Assembly (NCBI RefSeq): GCF_008868125.1
Contig: NZ_WAAQ01000002.1
Coordinates: forward strand, 496,001 to 560,000
DNA length: 64,000 nucleotides
Direction of reading: 5' to 3'
Source of the DNA: Microbacterium maritypicum
Lineage (GTDB): Bacteria; Actinomycetota; Actinomycetes; Actinomycetales; Microbacteriaceae
The notes beneath the pieces are model-generated. The model worked only from the letters and a program-made list of their open reading frames with translations, was not told the origin of the DNA and searched no databases. Below, in pieces: positions 7,520 to 17,400 of the stretch (position 1 is the first letter of the stretch; each line of letters starts with the position of its first letter). The position numbers were made by a program, and so were the translations under genes.

Positions 7520-7549
7520 ATTATGTCTGATCGTGACGCCCCATGTCAA
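7520..7549 (-). promoter_or_regulatory. Strong consensus promoter for the leader ORF and winged-helix regulator
   Basis: On the minus strand, -35 TTGACA (7544-7549), an 18-nt spacer and -10 CATAAT (7520-7525). The transcription start is expected at the ATG of the leader ORF (7513). Confidence 0.75.
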
Positions 7550-7574
7550 AACGCCCGGGCGCTCGGAGCGGGCG

Positions 7575-7580
7575 TAACGT
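7575..7580 (+). promoter_or_regulatory. -10 element of a leaderless promoter (GNAT)
   Basis: TAACGT followed by 7 nt and the ATG at 7588. It is divergent from the promoter at 7520-7549, with the two upstream regions overlapping. Confidence 0.5.
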
Positions 7581-7587
7581 GGTTCGA

Positions 7588-7896
7588 ATGACGATCTCGC
7601 ACACTGTCGACGGCTTCATCCTGACCGACGAGAAGGACGCCTCGCGGTACACGCTCATGCGCGACGGCAAGCTCGTGAGCGTGCTCGACTACCGTGACGA
7701 TGGCCGGACGATCGCGCTCACCAGGGCGTTCACCGTCCCGACTTTCCGCGGCAACGGCTATGCGGGGAAGGGCGTCGAGGGAGCTGTGGCCGACATCGAG
7801 GAGCGAGGTGATCGCAAGGTCGACGCCGTCTGCTGGTACGTCGCCGACTGGTTCTCCGCCCACCCGGAGCGTGCCGGTCTCCTGCGCACCCGCTGA
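7588..7896 (+). CDS. Small GNAT-fold N-acetyltransferase (YidJ/YjdJ-like)
   Basis: A 102-residue single-domain acyltransferase. It has the short GNAT layout seen in YjdJ-like proteins: substrate strand YTLMRDGKLVSVLDYRDD, then VPTFRGNGYAGKGVEG, the acetyl-CoA binding R/Q-x-x-G-x-G/A-type loop. The chain ends with ADWFSAHPERAGLL. These small proteins transfer an acetyl group from acetyl-CoA to an unknown amine. A TAACGT box 7 nt before the ATG and the absence of a ribosome site suggest a leaderless mRNA. Confidence 0.82.
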   Translation: MTISHTVDGFILTDEKDASRYTLMRDGKLVSVLDYRDDGRTIALTRAFTVPTFRGNGYAGKGVEGAVADIEERGDRKVDAVCWYVADWFSAHPERAGLLRTR

Positions 7897-7948
7897 CTCT
7901 CCGGTCGTATGACGAACTGTTACGGTCGCTCCCTGCGAGGATGACGTC

Positions 7949-8431
7949 ATGAAACTCGCCGAAGCCCTCACCGCACGCGCCGACCTGCAGCGCCGCATCG
8001 AGCAGCTGCGGGCGCGCATCGTCGCGAACGCCCGCTACCAGGAAGGTGAGGAGCCGGCGGAGGATGCCGCCGCCCTGATCGTGGAGGCGGATGCCGCGCT
8101 CACGCAGCTTCGCGACCTCATCCGGCGCATCAACGCCACCAACGCGCGTCTCGATCTGGGGGCCGACGGCACCATGACCGACGCGCTCGCCGCGCGCGAC
8201 GTGCTGCGTCTGCGGCACTCCGTGCTGACCGATGCCGCGGCCGCGGCATCCGGGTCCAACGACCAGTTCCTGCGCCAGATGCGATCGGAGCTGCGCCAGG
8301 TCGCGGCGCTCCCCGTGGCGCAGCTGCGCTCGCAGGCCGACGCCGTGGCCCAGGAGCTGCGCGAGCTCGACAACCGGATCCAGCAGGCGAACTGGTCGAA
8401 CGATCTGGAGGAGGAGAGCGGAAGTCGGTAG
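7949..8431 (+). CDS. DIP1984 family protein
   Basis: A 160-residue, helix-rich protein beginning MKLAEALTARADLQRRIEQL and containing YQEGEEPAED, the hallmark of the DIP1984 family named from Corynebacterium diphtheriae. Long amphipathic helices with regular Leu/Arg spacing suggest a coiled-coil bundle. There is no signal peptide or membrane segment. The family has been called septicolysin-like in some annotations, but no biochemical role is established that I can state. The start has GAGG 8 nt upstream. Confidence 0.85.
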   Translation: MKLAEALTARADLQRRIEQLRARIVANARYQEGEEPAEDAAALIVEADAALTQLRDLIRRINATNARLDLGADGTMTDALAARDVLRLRHSVLTDAAAAASGSNDQFLRQMRSELRQVAALPVAQLRSQADAVAQELRELDNRIQQANWSNDLEEESGSR

Positions 8432-8687
8432 TCACGAAGAAGCGGGCACAACCCCCAGCCGGCGGGGCAAGCCGGCACCTGTCGGGCGGAGGGCAGCCCC
8501 GATATCGCATCGCGCAGCCCCGCACTCCGCACAGGTGAAGGTGCACAGCGCATCTCGCATCACCGCGTGCCGATCATCGTGACGAGGGTGGGTCAGGGGA
8601 CCTTCCGCTTCTTCTTCCACCGGGGCGTCCGGGTGTGCTGCGGCACGCCTCGGACAGAATGTCGGAGGGGCTTCGTACCGTGTGAGT
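8432..8687. other. Gene-free interval with a possible terminator
   Basis: The longest stretch here without a gene I would stand behind. Shortly after the DIP1984 stop it holds GCCGGC-(7 nt)-GCCGGC (8458-8476), a possible terminator without a T-run. The right end carries the SbcD promoter. A 42-codon cysteine-bearing frame on the minus strand (8432-8560) is discussed under rejected items. Confidence 0.4.
8676..8681 (+). promoter_or_regulatory. -10 element of a leaderless promoter (sbcD)
   Basis: TACCGT followed by 6 nt and ATG at 8688. This supports ATG 8688 over the in-frame GTG at 8682. Confidence 0.55.
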
Positions 8688-9857
8688 ATGCGCATCCTGC
8701 ACACCTCCGACTGGCACATCGGCCGGACGTTCCATGGCAACTCGACCATGGACGCTCTCGCCGAGGTTCTCGGAGCGCTCACCGCACAGGTTCGCGACAA
8801 CGCGGTCGATGTCGTCGTCATCGCGGGAGACGTGTTCGATTCCGCCACTCCGTCCGGCGCCGCCTACACCCTGCTGGGCGATGCGCTGGTGGCCCTGCAC
8901 GAGACGGGTGCCCGTGTCATCGTCACCAGCGGCAACCACGACTCGGCCGCACGGCTCGGCTTCCAGGCCCGTCTGCTCCGCGAAGGCATCCACGTGTTGA
9001 CCGACCCGCTGGCGGTCGGCGTCCCCGTCACCGTCGCCGATGCGCATGGCCCGGTGCACTTCTTCGGCATTCCCTATCTCGAGCCGGCGATCGTGCGTCA
9101 GCACTGGCCCGAGGGCGATGGCTCAGGGCGTCAGCTGCGCACGCAGGCACAGACCATGGCGCATGCGATGGACCTCGTGCGCGACGGAATGGCGCGGCAC
9201 GAGGGGCGCTCGGTGGCGATCGCCCATTGCTTCGCCGCCGGTGTCGACGCGACGGTCGGGCTCGAGCGCGAGGTGCGCCAGGGCGGCCTCGATGTCGTAC
9301 CGCTGAGCGTGTTCGACGGTCCTGACTACGTGGCGCTCGGCCACATCCACGGGCGTCAGAAGCTCAGTGATCGGGTCCGCTACGCGGGGGCGCCTCTGCA
9401 CTACAGCTTCGGAGAGCAGGACAAGCCTCGCGGGTCGTGGCTCGTCGACGTCGATGCCGATGGACTCGCCGAGGTCGAGTGGCTCGAGCTGCCGGTGCCG
9501 CGCCGCCTGGTCACGCTCACCGGCCCGCTCGACGAGCTCCTTTCCGCCGAGAGCGTCGCCGCGCACGCAGACGACTGGGTCTGCGCCGTGTACACCGACG
9601 CCGTGCCGCAGACCGAGCCGATGCGCCGCCTCCGCGAGAGCTACCCCTACTGCGCCATGGTGCAACATCAGCCCGAGGTCAGGGCCGAAGCAGACGAGCG
9701 CTCCTACGTGCAGCGTCTGCGCAACGCGGTGACCGATGCCGACCGCATCGATGCCTTCCTCGAACATGTGCGGGCGGGTCAGGGGCCGACGGTGGCCGAG
9801 CGCGACCTGATCCGGGCGATCCTCGACGAGCGTGTGCGCGCCGAGGCGCTCGTCTAG
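8688..9857 (+). CDS. sbcD: Exonuclease SbcCD subunit D (Mre11-type nuclease)
   Basis: A 389-residue metallophosphoesterase nuclease. The phosphodiesterase motifs are in order: DWHIG (Asp8, His10), GDVFDS (about 50), SGNHDSA (about 81-87), IAHCFAAG and GHIHG. With SbcC it forms the bacterial Mre11-Rad50 complex, which opens hairpins and processes blocked DNA ends. I took the ATG matching the usual MRILHTSDWH start; a TACCGT box 6 nt upstream predicts a leaderless message. The stop codon is followed immediately by the sbcC ATG, so the two are an operon. Confidence 0.95.
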   Translation: MRILHTSDWHIGRTFHGNSTMDALAEVLGALTAQVRDNAVDVVVIAGDVFDSATPSGAAYTLLGDALVALHETGARVIVTSGNHDSAARLGFQARLLREGIHVLTDPLAVGVPVTVADAHGPVHFFGIPYLEPAIVRQHWPEGDGSGRQLRTQAQTMAHAMDLVRDGMARHEGRSVAIAHCFAAGVDATVGLEREVRQGGLDVVPLSVFDGPDYVALGHIHGRQKLSDRVRYAGAPLHYSFGEQDKPRGSWLVDVDADGLAEVEWLELPVPRRLVTLTGPLDELLSAESVAAHADDWVCAVYTDAVPQTEPMRRLRESYPYCAMVQHQPEVRAEADERSYVQRLRNAVTDADRIDAFLEHVRAGQGPTVAERDLIRAILDERVRAEALV

Positions 9858-12842
9858 ATGCGTCTTCATCGCCTGGAGGTCGAGGGGTTCGGCCCCTTCC
9901 GCTCGCGTCAGACGGTCGACTTCGACGCGTTCGCCGACGATGGCATCTTCCTGATCGCCGGACGGACCGGGGCGGGCAAATCCAGCATCCTCGACGCCGT
10001 CTGCTTCGGTCTCTACGGCGGAGTGCCACGATACGACGGCGGCGAGAAGCGCCTTCGGAGCGACCACTGCGAGCCCGACGATCCCTCAGAGGTGGTCGTC
10101 GAGTTCAGCACTCCCACCGGCCGGTTCCGGGTGACCCGTTCGCCCGAGTATCTGCGCCCGGCCAAGCGCGGCGGCGGCATGACCAAGCAGGCGTCGGCCG
10201 TGGCCCTCGACGAGTGGACGGATGCAGGGTGGGTCGGACGCGCCGCACGCGCGGTCGATGTCGCAGGCGAGCTCGACGAGATCCTCCAGCTCAGCCGGGA
10301 GCAGTTCCTGCAGGTGATCCTGCTCGCGCAGAACAGGTTCTCGGAGTTCCTGCTCGCGGGGAGCCGCGACCGCCAGGCGCTGCTGCGCAGGCTGTTCGGC
10401 ACGCAGCGTTTCGAAGACGTGCAGGCGCGGTTCGATGAGCGTCGTCGGGAGGCGGAGCAGGCGCTCGGCGCTCGGCTCGCGACTGTCGAGGCCCGTGTCG
10501 ACGAGGCCGAGCGCTTGGTGGCCGCCGACGGGTTGTCGGGAGACGGCGATGACACAGAGCCCGAGGCTCCACACGTGCCGTCGTCGATCGATGAGCGTCT
10601 CGGTGCCCTCCGACGGGCGAGGGCCCGCGCCGACTATCGCGCAGAGCGTCGAGCATCGGAGCGCATCGACGCGGAGAAGCAATCGGCGGCGGCCGATGAG
10701 GCGCTCGCCGCGACGCGCGAGGAGCAGCGTGCGCAGCGTGAGCGCGACCGCGCCAGGGCTGCGCTCGAACGCCTCGACTCCGAGGTGCCCGTCATCGAGG
10801 AGGCCCGCGCGGAGCTCACCGCGGCGCGCGCCGCCGAAGCGCTCCGTTCGACGATCGCCGCCGCGGCACGTGCACATGCGGCGTTCGCGAGCGCATCCCG
10901 AGACGAACAGAGCGCCCGTGCGGCAGGAGAGGCCCTCGGGCTCGCTGTGGATGGCGACCTGGACGCGTGGACGGCGGAGCGCACCAGGGAGAGCGGAGCC
11001 TGGCAGCGGGCGCGAGAACTCGAAGAGGCGGCGCCGGCACTCGACGCCGAGGTGCGATCGGCAGAGGCCGCGGTCGAAGCAGCGACTCTGCGCATCGAAG
11101 CCGCGGACGCGAAGCGCACCGCACTTCCCGAAGAGATCGCCGCGCTGACAACGAGACGAGACGAGACCCGGCGCCTCGCCGACCGTGTGGACGACCGACA
11201 GGCGGCCTTGGCTGCGGCAGACGTGCGTCGAGAGGCCACGCGGGAGGCGGAGCGGCTGCGTGCCGCCGAGAGCGCACTCGACCTCGAGCTCACGCAGGCC
11301 ACCGCGCTGCATGCGGCTGCGCAGTCTGCCCTGTCTCAGCTGCGTCAGCGGCGAACCGACGGCATGGCCGGAGAACTCGCATTAACACTCCGACAGGAGC
11401 ATCCCTGCCCTGTCTGCGGCTCGCTTGATCACCCGGCACCGGCCACGCATTCCGACCCCGTCTCGCTCGAAGACATCGCCCTCGCGGAAGAGGCGCGAGA
11501 TGCCGCGGCGCAGAAGGAGCGGCAGCTGGCGTCGACATCCTCGACGCTGCGCGCCGAGTCGGCCGCCGCCACCGCCCGCGCCGACGGGCGGGACATCGAA
11601 CAGGCCGAGAGCGAGTACGGTGATGCGGCTGCGGCGCTCTCGATCTCCCGTGCGGCCCTGGAAGACCTCACGGCGCTCGACATCCAGCTGGGCGAGCTCG
11701 TCGCCCGTGCCGAGCGGCTCGATGCCGAACGGGAAGAGGATGTGCGAGCCCTTGCGGAAGCACGAGAACAGCACGCTCTTCTGCGGCAGCGGAGCGCCCA
11801 GGCGCACGAACTGATCGTCGAGGCGCGGGGCGGATTCGACACCGTCGCCGCCCGGCTCGCCGACACGGAGTCGAGGATCTCCGCAGCACATGCGCTCATC
11901 CAGGCCATCACGGAGCGCACGCGCAGGGCCGAGGCGCTCGTCGAGGCGGAGACGGAGAGGGACGCGGCGCTCGCAGAGTCCGTGTTCGATGACGTGGCCG
12001 CCGCCGAGGGGGCGTTGCGTTCGATGGCGGAGCAGGAGGCCCTCGACGCGAGGATCGCCCAGCATGCCGTGCAGCGGGAGAAGGAACGGGCCGTCCTGTT
12101 CGATCTCGAACTGCGTACGCTGCCCGAGGAGCCGATCGACCCGGCGCCGGCTGAGCAGGCATCTGCCGCCGCCCGCGGCGCCTGGACAGCGGCCGTCGAT
12201 GAAGCGGCGAGGGCGGCCGGCACGGCGGAACGGCTCGGAGGCCTGATCGAGTCGGCCTCGACCGAGCATGCCCGCACCGCCGACGACGCCGCGGAGTTCG
12301 AGGTGCTGCAGAACCTGGCCGACACGATCGCGGGCAGAGGCGCGAACACCCGCAAGATGACGCTCGAGACCTTCGTCCTCGCCGCCGAGCTCGAAGAGAT
12401 CGTCGAGGCGGCCAACCGCCGGTTGCACGACATGTCGACGGGCCGCTACCAACTGCAGCACTCCGATGCACTGGCGGCTCGAGGTGCTGCGTCCGGTCTC
12501 GGGATCGTGGTCTCCGATGCCTTCACCGGTCAGACCCGACCGCCGCAGTCGCTGTCGGGGGGCGAGACGTTCCTCACCTCCCTCGCCCTCGCTCTGGGAC
12601 TGGCCGAGGTCGTCACCGCACGCGCGGGCGGGATCCGCCTGGACACCCTCTTCATCGACGAGGGATTCGGCTCCCTCGATGGAGACACGCTCGACGTCGC
12701 GATGCGCACGCTCGACGAGTTGCGACAGGGAGGCCGGACGGTCGGGATCATCAGCCACGTCGAGGCCATGCAGGAGCAGATTCCCGCTCAGCTCACGGTG
12801 CGAGCGCTGCCGAACGGGCCCAGCATCATCGAGGCCCGCTGA
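9858..12842 (+). CDS. sbcC: Exonuclease SbcCD subunit C (Rad50-type SMC ATPase)
   Basis: A 994-residue SMC-like ATPase. Walker A GRTGAGKSS is at residues 35-43. Two long Ala/Arg/Glu-rich coiled-coil arms flank the zinc hook CPVC at 517-520, which dimerises two molecules through one Zn. The C-terminal half of the head carries LSGGETF (about 898-904) and Walker B LFIDEGFGSLD (about 930-940). It gates DNA access to SbcD and couples ATP hydrolysis to cleavage. It starts at the base after the sbcD stop. A strong hairpin at 12898-12919 closes the operon. Confidence 0.95.
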   Translation: MRLHRLEVEGFGPFRSRQTVDFDAFADDGIFLIAGRTGAGKSSILDAVCFGLYGGVPRYDGGEKRLRSDHCEPDDPSEVVVEFSTPTGRFRVTRSPEYLRPAKRGGGMTKQASAVALDEWTDAGWVGRAARAVDVAGELDEILQLSREQFLQVILLAQNRFSEFLLAGSRDRQALLRRLFGTQRFEDVQARFDERRREAEQALGARLATVEARVDEAERLVAADGLSGDGDDTEPEAPHVPSSIDERLGALRRARARADYRAERRASERIDAEKQSAAADEALAATREEQRAQRERDRARAALERLDSEVPVIEEARAELTAARAAEALRSTIAAAARAHAAFASASRDEQSARAAGEALGLAVDGDLDAWTAERTRESGAWQRARELEEAAPALDAEVRSAEAAVEAATLRIEAADAKRTALPEEIAALTTRRDETRRLADRVDDRQAALAAADVRREATREAERLRAAESALDLELTQATALHAAAQSALSQLRQRRTDGMAGELALTLRQEHPCPVCGSLDHPAPATHSDPVSLEDIALAEEARDAAAQKERQLASTSSTLRAESAAATARADGRDIEQAESEYGDAAAALSISRAALEDLTALDIQLGELVARAERLDAEREEDVRALAEAREQHALLRQRSAQAHELIVEARGGFDTVAARLADTESRISAAHALIQAITERTRRAEALVEAETERDAALAESVFDDVAAAEGALRSMAEQEALDARIAQHAVQREKERAVLFDLELRTLPEEPIDPAPAEQASAAARGAWTAAVDEAARAAGTAERLGGLIESASTEHARTADDAAEFEVLQNLADTIAGRGANTRKMTLETFVLAAELEEIVEAANRRLHDMSTGRYQLQHSDALAARGAASGLGIVVSDAFTGQTRPPQSLSGGETFLTSLALALGLAEVVTARAGGIRLDTLFIDEGFGSLDGDTLDVAMRTLDELRQGGRTVGIISHVEAMQEQIPAQLTVRALPNGPSIIEAR

Positions 12843-12897
12843 GGCAGGCGCGCTGAGTCAATCGTGGCCCGCGGAGTGCAGGCCGGCTGAGTCGAAA

Positions 12898-12919
12898 CGC
12901 GGGGACGGGCGTCCCCGCG
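12898..12919. terminator. GC-rich bidirectional terminator hairpin
   Basis: CGCGGGGAC, loop GGGC, GTCCCCGCG: a perfect 9-bp stem between the convergent sbcC and nucleosidase genes. There is no T-run on either side, as is common at this GC content. Confidence 0.6.
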
Positions 12920-12922
12920 CTC

Positions 12923-13480
12923 TCAGACGCCGTACTCGCTGCGGATGAATTCGCGCAGCTGCACGCTGCAGCGCGCGACGGCCTCACGCCAATCCGTCAA
13001 CGCCCCGTCTTCGGCCTGATCGGACACCGCGCGGAACACGCGGATCGGGACATCGAACTGTCGGGCGACCCAGATGTAGGCGTAGGTCTCCATGTCGACC
13101 AGGGCCGCGCCCGAGGGACGGATCACGGCGGTGACTTCGGCGTCCTCGACGAAGTGGTCACCGGTGGCGATCAGCACGCCGTCGCGCCCGGTCGAGACAC
13201 GTGCCGGCAGTGACACGTGCTGGCCCGAGATGCCGTCGAGATCGGTCACGTCATGCTGAAACGCGGTGCCGACTTCGTGGACGGTCGCCGCGAGGTCGGG
13301 ATCGATCGCGCCGGCCGTGCCCACGACCACGATCTCGTCGTAGACCTTGGCGTCGAGCGCGCGGGTCAGGGCGTAGGTCGCCTGGAGCTTGCCGGGGCCG
13401 CTCACGAGACGGTCGAAGCCGTCGAGCTCCTCAGGGAATGCGGACAGTTCGGAGTCGAGGGCAGCGAGCAGCAGTTTCAC
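12923..13480 (-). CDS. Nucleosidase of the MTA/SAH nucleosidase (PNP/UDP) family
   Basis: A 185-residue phosphorylase-fold hydrolase. Active-site features are Glu11 (DSELSAF), the methionine-glutamate pair in VDMETYA (130-131) that binds the ribose, and Asp154 in AVSDQAEDG that protonates the purine. These fit cleavage of methylthioadenosine, S-adenosylhomocysteine or a related nucleoside. At 185 residues it is shorter than the roughly 230 usual for MtnN, so substrate assignment stays open. The start is GTG 13480 with GAGAAT 6 nt upstream, a possible leaderless arrangement. Confidence 0.85.
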   Translation of the reverse strand: MKLLLAALDSELSAFPEELDGFDRLVSGPGKLQATYALTRALDAKVYDEIVVVGTAGAIDPDLAATVHEVGTAFQHDVTDLDGISGQHVSLPARVSTGRDGVLIATGDHFVEDAEVTAVIRPSGAALVDMETYAYIWVARQFDVPIRVFRAVSDQAEDGALTDWREAVARCSVQLREFIRSEYGV

Positions 13481-13588
13481 TGGCCTATTCTCTCAGGTCT
13501 TCGCTGGCAGGAGCATGCGCACGCCGCGGCGTCACCCGGGTGTAACACGGAAGGGCGATACTGATTCGAGGACAAGACGGAGGATGAC

Positions 13589-14407
13589 ATGTCGTTGCAG
13601 AAGCAGATCTCTGAAGACCTCGGCGTCAGGCCCGAGATCGACCCCGAGTCCGAGGTCGAGCGTCGGGTCGGATTCCTCGTCGACTACCTCCGAACGACCG
13701 GGGCGAAGGGCTACGTGCTCGGGATCTCCGGTGGGCAGGACTCCACGCTGGCCGGTCGCCTGGCGCAGCTCGCCGTCGAGCGGGTGCGGGCGGAGGGAGG
13801 GGAGGCGAAGTTCCTCGCCGTGCGCCTGCCTTACCGTGTGCAGCACGATGCCGCAGACGCCGAGGCCGCCCTCGACTTCATCGCGCCCGACTCCTCGGTC
13901 GAGGTCAACATCCAGAACGGCGTCGACGGTGTCGAGGAAGACATCGAGTTCGCGGTCACGAGCGACATCAGCGACTTCAACCGGGGCAACATCAAGGCGC
14001 GTGTCCGGATGGTCACGCAGTACGCGCTCGCCGGCCATGACGGGATGCTGGTGATCGGCACGGACCACGCCGCCGAGGCTGTGACCGGCTTCTACACGAA
14101 GTTCGGCGACGGCGCGGCCGACATCCTCCCGCTCTCCGGGCTCAGCAAGCGGCAGGGGCGCTCGATGCTGCAGTTCCTCGACGCTCCGGATCGGCTGGCG
14201 TTCAAGGTGCCGACCGCCGACCTGCTCGACGGTCAACCGGGGCGCGCCGATGAGGATGAGCTCGGACTCACCTACGAGCAGATCGACGACTTCCTCGAAG
14301 GGCGCGACGTCGACCCCGAGGTCGCCGGCCGCATCGAGGCGAGGTACCTCGCGACGCAGCACAAGCGGCATCTTCCGGTGACTCCCGACGACACCTGGTG
14401 GCGCTGA
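13589..14407 (+). CDS. nadE: Ammonia-dependent NAD+ synthetase
   Basis: A 272-residue adenylating amidotransferase-type enzyme that converts nicotinate adenine dinucleotide, ATP and ammonia to NAD+, the last step of NAD biosynthesis. The N-type ATP-pyrophosphatase loop GISGGQDST is at residues 45-53. The family's acceptor segments [23 protein letters not shown] and [11 protein letters not shown] are present. No glutaminase domain is attached, so it belongs to the ammonia-using class. The start is well supported by GGAGG 6 nt upstream of ATG. Confidence 0.95.
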   Translation: MSLQKQISEDLGVRPEIDPESEVERRVGFLVDYLRTTGAKGYVLGISGGQDSTLAGRLAQLAVERVRAEGGEAKFLAVRLPYRVQHDAADAEAALDFIAPDSSVEVNIQNGVDGVEEDIEFAVTSDISDFNRGNIKARVRMVTQYALAGHDGMLVIGTDHAAEAVTGFYTKFGDGAADILPLSGLSKRQGRSMLQFLDAPDRLAFKVPTADLLDGQPGRADEDELGLTYEQIDDFLEGRDVDPEVAGRIEARYLATQHKRHLPVTPDDTWWR

Positions 14408-14491
14408 CGCCGGTCGTCTCGACAGGCGCACGCGTTCGCCCGTGTCGGATGCCGCGGATAGTGTCGAAGGATCCGACAGAACGGGAGCATC

Positions 14492-17400
14492 GTGCGGATC
14501 GACACTCAGGCGCAGCGCGTCATCTGGAGCGCGAGCGACCTCAAGGCGGCCGCCGAATGCGAGTTCGCATGGTGTCGGGCGATCGACGCGAAGCTGGGGC
14601 GGGTGCCAGCCGTCGAAGAACCGGAAGACGCCACGCTGAAGCGCGCGGCGCAGCTCGGCGACGTGCACGAGCAGAACGTGCTCGCCCGCTACATCGACGA
14701 TCTCGGTGACGAGAACGTCCACCGTGTCGAGAAGGTCTCGTCGGTCGACGCCGAAGCACTGGCCGCGGCGATCGATGAGACGGTGACCGCGCTGCGCTCA
14801 GACGTACAGGTCGTCTTCCAGGCCGCTTTCGCAACCGAGGAGTTCGTCGGCTTCGCCGATTTCCTCCGCAAAGACGACGACGGGCGCTGGCGGGTGCAGG
14901 ACTCGAAGCTGGCGCGCAAGGCGCGTGTCACCGCCCTCATGCAGCTCGCGGCATATGTCGACCAGCTCGATCGCCTCGGCATCGCGCGTGCCGATGAGGT
15001 CGACCTCATCCTCGGCGACGGCACGCTCAGCACGCACGCCGTCGACGATCTCCTCCCGCTGTTCCAGGTGCGACGCGCGCGGCTGCGCGCACTCATCGCC
15101 GATCGGCGCATCGCCGACGGTGCGACGGGCGCTCCGCTGGCGTGGGGCGACGATCGCGGCGACCTCCAGGTCGTGGCCTGCGGGCGCTGCGCCACCTGCG
15201 AGGAGCAGGTGCTCGCGCACCGGGACCTTCTCATGGTCGCGCGGATGCGACCGGTGCAGCGGGCCCGGTTGCGGGCCTCCGGCATCGAGACGATCGACGC
15301 ACTGGCTGCGGCCGTCGAGGCGCCGGCGGGCATGAACGCCGACACCTTCGAGGCCCTTCGCGCACAGGCCCGTCTGCAGTTGCAGGCGGACGCCGAGGGG
15401 GTGCCGACGTTCGACGTTCACTACGCGCAGGCGATCCACACTCTTCCGCTGCCCAGTCACGGCGACATCTTCTTCGACTTCGAGGGCGATCCGCTGTACA
15501 CCGAGCCTGCTCCCGACGGCGAGGCCCACTGGGGGATCGACTACCTGTTCGGCTGGGTGGACAACGCCGACCAGTACTCGGCCCTGTGGGCGCACACGTT
15601 CGCCGACGAGAAGCGCGCGCTCGAGGACTTCCTCGACTTCGTGAACGCACGCAGGCTCGCACACCCCGGCATGCACATCTACCACTATGCGCCTTACGAG
15701 ACCTCGCACCTGGTGGCCATGGCTGCGAGGCACGGTGTGCGCGAGGGCGAGGTCGACCGGCTGCTGCGCGAGGGGGTGTTCGTCGACCTCTACCCGCTCG
15801 TGCTGCGGACGGTGCGGGTCGGGTCCCGCTCGTACTCGATCAAGAAGCTCGAACCGCTCTACATGGGCGAAGACGTGCGCACCAGCGACGTGCAGAAGGG
15901 CGACGACTCCATCGTGCAGTACGTCGCGGCCCGCGAGCTCGCGGCGGCGGGGGAGAGGGCCGAGGCAGACGCCGTTCTGGCCGACCTCGCCGACTACAAC
16001 CGCTACGACTGCGTCTCGACGCGGCGGTTGCGCAACTGGCTCATCGACATCGCCCGACAGCAGGGCGTGACGCCCGCACCGCCCGACGACGCCGACGAGG
16101 TCATCTACGAGCCGTCGCCCCGCTCGGTCGCGCTCCTCGCCGACGCGGAACGCGCTGTCGAGGACGGCGACGACGGGGTGGTGCACCGGATCGCCGCTGC
16201 GGCCATCGACTACTTCCCCCGCGAGGCGAAGAGCTTCTGGGTGTCGCACTTCCAGCGGCTGCGCGAACCGGTGACGATGTGGGACGGCACGCGAGACGTG
16301 GTGCGGATCGACCGTCCCTCATCGGTCGTGCGTCGGGAGTGGAGCATCGGCGAGGGGCGACGGGTGATGTCGCGCGACATCGAGATCCGCGGCGAGGTGT
16401 CACCCGGCACGACGCTCGGCCCGGGGGCTCAGCCGTTCGCGCTCTACGAGGTCCCGGCTCCGTTCGACACCGAGGTGCCGTCTCGTGCGGTCCATGTACC
16501 GCACACGGTCACGGTCTCCGAGGTGCTCGACGACGGCTACCTCGTCACCGAGACGGCCGTGCAGGGCCAGACCTGGGACGAGCTGCCGCTCGCGCTCACG
16601 CCGGCGGCGCCCCCACGTGTGGTCTCACTCCAGGGAGCCATCGACGAGTGGGCCGACGCCGTGCACCTGGCCGCTCCCGGTTTCCCAGAAGACGCCGCGA
16701 CCGACATCCTGCGCCGTATCCCGCCACGCACGGTGTCGGGACGCGCACTGCCGGAGGCCGGTGATGACACCGTCGATGCCATCGTGCGCGGTGTGCTCGA
16801 TCTCGACCGCAGCTATCTCGCCGTGCAGGGTCCTCCCGGCACAGGCAAGACCTATACAGGATCGCGGGTGATCGCACGCCTGGTGAATGAGCACGGCTTC
16901 AAGGTGGGTGTCGTCGCGCAGTCGCATGCCATCATCGAGACTCTCCTGGCAAGGGTCGTCGCCGACGGCGTCTCGCCGGCACAGGTGGCGAAGGCGCCGA
17001 AGGACCCGGATGCGGATCCGCCCTACACCGTGATCCCCAAGAGCGGTATGGCGTCGTTCCTCGGGGAGCACGCCGGCGAGGGGGCCGTCGTCGGCGGTAC
17101 GGCGTGGGATTTCAGCAACACCCAGCGCGTCGGTCGGGCAGGACTCGACCTCCTCGTGATCGATGAAGCGGGGCAGTTCTCGCTCGCCTCGACGATCGCG
17201 GTCGCGGCCGGGGCAAAGCGGCTGCTCCTCCTCGGCGATCCGCAGCAGCTGCCGCAGGTGAGTCAGGGAGCCCACCCCGAGCCGGTGGACACATCCGCTC
17301 TCGGCTGGGTGATGGACGGCGATCCGGTCGTGCGTCCCGAGTACGGCTACTTCCTCGCGCGATCGTGGCGGATGCATCCCTTCGTCGCCGCGCCCGTATC

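Noticed and set aside
8432..8560. A 42-codon minus-strand frame with four cysteines in C-x3-C-x2-C-x4-C spacing (CTFTCAECGAARC).
   Set aside because: It resembles a small zinc-ribbon, but there is no ribosome site and no TAnnnT element at its ATG, so I cannot support it as a gene. Conservation in relatives would change this.
14408..14491. A bulged stem CGACA/TGTCG after nadE as a terminator.
   Set aside because: The pairing is interrupted and short; it may be chance.
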